Positions 62,359-64,000 of a DNA stretch of 64,000 nt are shown here, piece by piece. Below the pieces are notes generated by a model. The model made no database searches, was not told the origin of the DNA, and saw only the letters and a program-made list of their open reading frames with translations. The translations under genes were made by a program, and so were the position numbers. How positions within the stretch are numbered: position 1 is the first letter of the stretch; each line of letters starts with the position of its first letter. Origin of the DNA: Legionella qingyii (lineage in GTDB: Bacteria; Pseudomonadota; Gammaproteobacteria; Legionellales; Legionellaceae); the NCBI RefSeq assembly GCF_003184185.1, contig NZ_QHJG01000002.1, positions 136,900 through 200,899 on the forward strand, written 5' to 3'.

Positions 62359-62402
62359 TGTATAGCAAACCATTTTTTGAAAATTAAATGGTTTGCTATA
62401 CA
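62359..62402. repeat. Perfect 17-bp inverted repeat
   Basis: TGTATAGCAAACCATTT (62359-62375) and AAATGGTTTGCTATACA (62386-62402), loop of 10. It begins 14 bases beyond the stop of the carrier-like gene and precedes the 61-aa gene on the same strand. It could be a terminator stem, an RNA processing site or element ends. Confidence 0.85.
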
Positions 62403-62416
62403 ATCTTCCTTAATCA

Positions 62417-63883
62417 CTAATTTAATTTGGAACTTTTACTTTGTTCTTTTTCATTGGTTTGCTCTTCAACCACTTCTTCAATTCGAGGAGTTGTTTCCTT
62501 GGTTGCAAACATACTATGTCTGGATTTTCCAGGTGAAGGTTGATATTTTTCTGGAACAACTTTTTTCAGTGGTTCAGCACCCATAGTTTCACCAACGCCT
62601 GCAACAAGAGCAAATATGACTCCAGTTAACCCCATGCGCATAGGAACTTGTTTCAGAGCCATCTGCCCAAAGGATTTCATTGACGCTTTTGGATCGCCGA
62701 GGAAGCAATAAAATAATTCTTTGGTTATTTTAAATGTGTTCGCATTATGCAGGCGTCCATCAGGCGTAACTGTAGATTGCACGAGTAAGTAATCTTTAAA
62801 TACTGTAGGTGCATATGCAATTCCCCCCGCCAGCGCTCCCGCAACTCCCCCGCCTATAAAATGTGCCTTATCCCCTTTAAATGGCAGATTTTTTGCTATC
62901 ATATCTTCAAGAATGCATAAAGCTCCAAAATTAATCATTCCTGCTGCATATCTTGGTATAAAGCCCCCAGTCATCAAATTCCATGCATTATTAGGAGTTT
63001 TCCACACAAAATTTTCAGGAAGAATATTAGCCTTTCTCAGTGTAGATAAAGATTCGGGTATTTGGGTTACCAAAATATCGCCTAATGCCATAGCCATAAC
63101 ATAATGAAAACTTGCTAATGAATATTTTTTTGCCTCTTCTTTAGCTGCTTCATCTCTCAGAATTCCTTCTTCTATAGGCTTACTGCCACCTTTAGCACCA
63201 GTAACATAGCCAGTTCGAATTACTGAGCCTGAAATAGAAGCTGAAGTCCCAGCATACATCGCATTGAAGAATCCCATAACTCCGCCTTTGTAAGGAGGAA
63301 TCATCGTACCGTTCTTGGTCAAGTTAACTAGCATCGTTTTTATAGGACTTTGAACCATTACGATACTCAAACTGGTGAATAATGCAACGGTTGAAAAATT
63401 AAGTCCATCCCAAGCTTTTTGGTACACCTGATCCATTTCAGGCATCCATTTTGGAAGATTACCGCCTTTTTTCCCTGGGGGGGGCACAATAGGAGCTGAA
63501 GCAACTGGTGTTGAAACAACTGGTGTTGTTACAGGCGTAGGTGTTTTAACCGCTTTGGCGTGCAGATTATGCTTTACTATATCCATTGGTGTTGAAAACC
63601 ACGCAGTGCTATTGGTATATAGGTTTGAAAACCATCGTGGAGTCATAGGTGCTTGACCAGAGTTTGAAGCTACACTCTGCCTTATTATTTCTGTTGGTGA
63701 TATAAACCAGGGCATTTTGGTGAGGTCAGGAAAATTCCACATTGGTGGAACCACGGGGCCTTTTCCACTTGAATCTTGCATTCTTTGCTTGATTAAATCC
63801 ATAGGTGACAATGTGCTCCATATAGATGGAACTATGGTTGTTTGCCCAGATTTTGTATTTGATGTTTCTCTTTTAGTCTGCAT
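62417..63883 (-). CDS. Mitochondrial-carrier-like protein with N-terminal signature repeats (LncP-like?), candidate effector
   Basis: 488 aa. Residues 150-440 look like a divergent mitochondrial carrier: paired helices with VMVQSPIKTMLVNLTKNG, GGVMGFFNAMYAGTSAS, GGGVAGALAGGIAYAPTVFK and LKQVPMRMGLTGVIFALVAG, in which the PxDxxK signature is worn. Yet the 110-residue N-terminus, before the carrier domain, holds three clean copies: SPMDLIK (Pro27), SPTEIIR (Pro63) and TPMDIVK (Pro99), exactly 36 residues apart, each after a Trp. A Pro/Thr/Val linker (112-136) joins the parts. The C-terminus is acidic (RIEEVVEEQTNEKEQ). L. pneumophila secretes a mitochondrial carrier, LncP, into host cells; kinship to it is plausible, not shown. 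Confidence 0.65.
   Translation of the reverse strand: MQTKRETSNTKSGQTTIVPSIWSTLSPMDLIKQRMQDSSGKGPVVPPMWNFPDLTKMPWFISPTEIIRQSVASNSGQAPMTPRWFSNLYTNSTAWFSTPMDIVKHNLHAKAVKTPTPVTTPVVSTPVASAPIVPPPGKKGGNLPKWMPEMDQVYQKAWDGLNFSTVALFTSLSIVMVQSPIKTMLVNLTKNGTMIPPYKGGVMGFFNAMYAGTSASISGSVIRTGYVTGAKGGSKPIEEGILRDEAAKEEAKKYSLASFHYVMAMALGDILVTQIPESLSTLRKANILPENFVWKTPNNAWNLMTGGFIPRYAAGMINFGALCILEDMIAKNLPFKGDKAHFIGGGVAGALAGGIAYAPTVFKDYLLVQSTVTPDGRLHNANTFKITKELFYCFLGDPKASMKSFGQMALKQVPMRMGLTGVIFALVAGVGETMGAEPLKKVVPEKYQPSPGKSRHSMFATKETTPRIEEVVEEQTNEKEQSKSSKLN
63557..63850 (-). repeat. Three 36-residue carrier-signature repeats inside the carrier-like gene
   Basis: Protein residues 12-109. Units share SGQ/SGK...P at the front, a Trp 4-5 residues before the motif, and P-x-[DE]-x-x-[KR] at 27, 63 and 99. 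The first unit is about 9 residues shorter before its Trp. Confidence 0.8.
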
Positions 63884-64000
63884 AGCTATATCTTATATTA
63901 ATTGTTGAATATAAAGTCCTAGTATACAGGCCAAAAATTAACTGAACCTTAAGAAATATGACTAATTAGATCAAAATAAATTCTTTGGGGTTATTTTATG

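Noticed and set aside
1..64000. CRISPR arrays, prophage, integrase or intact insertion sequence
   Set aside because: No regularly spaced direct repeats, no transposase, integrase or phage structural genes were found in the window.

Overview
This window is chromosomal DNA from a gammaproteobacterium, almost certainly a Legionella species other than L. pneumophila. The support is a DUF4949 (Hbp-type) secreted protein, several candidate Dot/Icm (type IVB) effectors with eukaryotic-like domains, a near-perfect PmrA box upstream of one of them, an A+T-rich composition, and housekeeping synteny (flgAMN, coaX, mraZ-rsmH-ftsL-ftsI-murE, ponA/pilMNOPQ/aroKB-damX). Assignments rest on reading motifs by eye; no database search was run.

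Layout. 1-2.2 kb: end of an isochorismatase-family gene, an HSD10-type SDR, and a minus-strand putative caspase-like (clan CD) cysteine peptidase. 2.3-3.9 kb: flgA-flgM-flgN with an excellent FliA (sigma-28) promoter before flgM. 4-6.1 kb: cytochrome c5, L,D-transpeptidase lipoprotein, coaX. 6.4-11.7 kb: the first part of the dcw division/wall cluster, with a strong promoter and a candidate MraZ operator. 11.7-14.1 kb: DUF4949 protein, pdxB and an M50 protease on the minus strand. 14.3-21 kb: accessory stretch with a 955-aa protein ending in a transglutaminase-like domain, a broken APC permease, a PAP2 phosphatase and a J-domain membrane protein. 21-24 kb: etfBA and ald. 24-25.3 kb: a membrane-anchored, papain-like-patterned protein under a PmrA box. 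25.5-37.6 kb: ponA, a coiled-coil protein, pilMNOPQ with a deletion scar at pilP/pilQ, a MITE-like element, aroK-aroB-damX; then proC.

The most striking region is 38.9-56.2 kb. It is a split cellulose (probably phosphoethanolamine-cellulose type) locus: bcsG (+), then galU-pgi-bcsC as a minus-strand operon, then truD and a large ankyrin protein, then bcsA-bcsB-bcsZ (+). GalU and Pgi can feed UDP-glucose to BcsA. BcsA keeps its catalytic and c-di-GMP-binding motifs. BcsB and BcsC form the periplasmic and outer-membrane route, and BcsZ is the endoglucanase. BcsG keeps its nucleophile Ser and a metal-site Cys, but the Glu-His pair known from E. coli BcsG is Asp-Gln here.

56.2-64 kb: recQ, a DNA-3-methyladenine glycosylase, a three-gene valine-catabolism module (isobutyryl-CoA dehydrogenase, enoyl-CoA hydratase, 3-hydroxyisobutyryl-CoA hydrolase), a 61-aa protein, two large hairpins, and a mitochondrial-carrier-like protein whose N-terminus carries three carrier-signature repeats exactly 36 residues apart. 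At least ten copies of one GTAGCCTGGGT-type palindromic repeat are scattered through the intergenic spaces, two of them inside the dcw operon.
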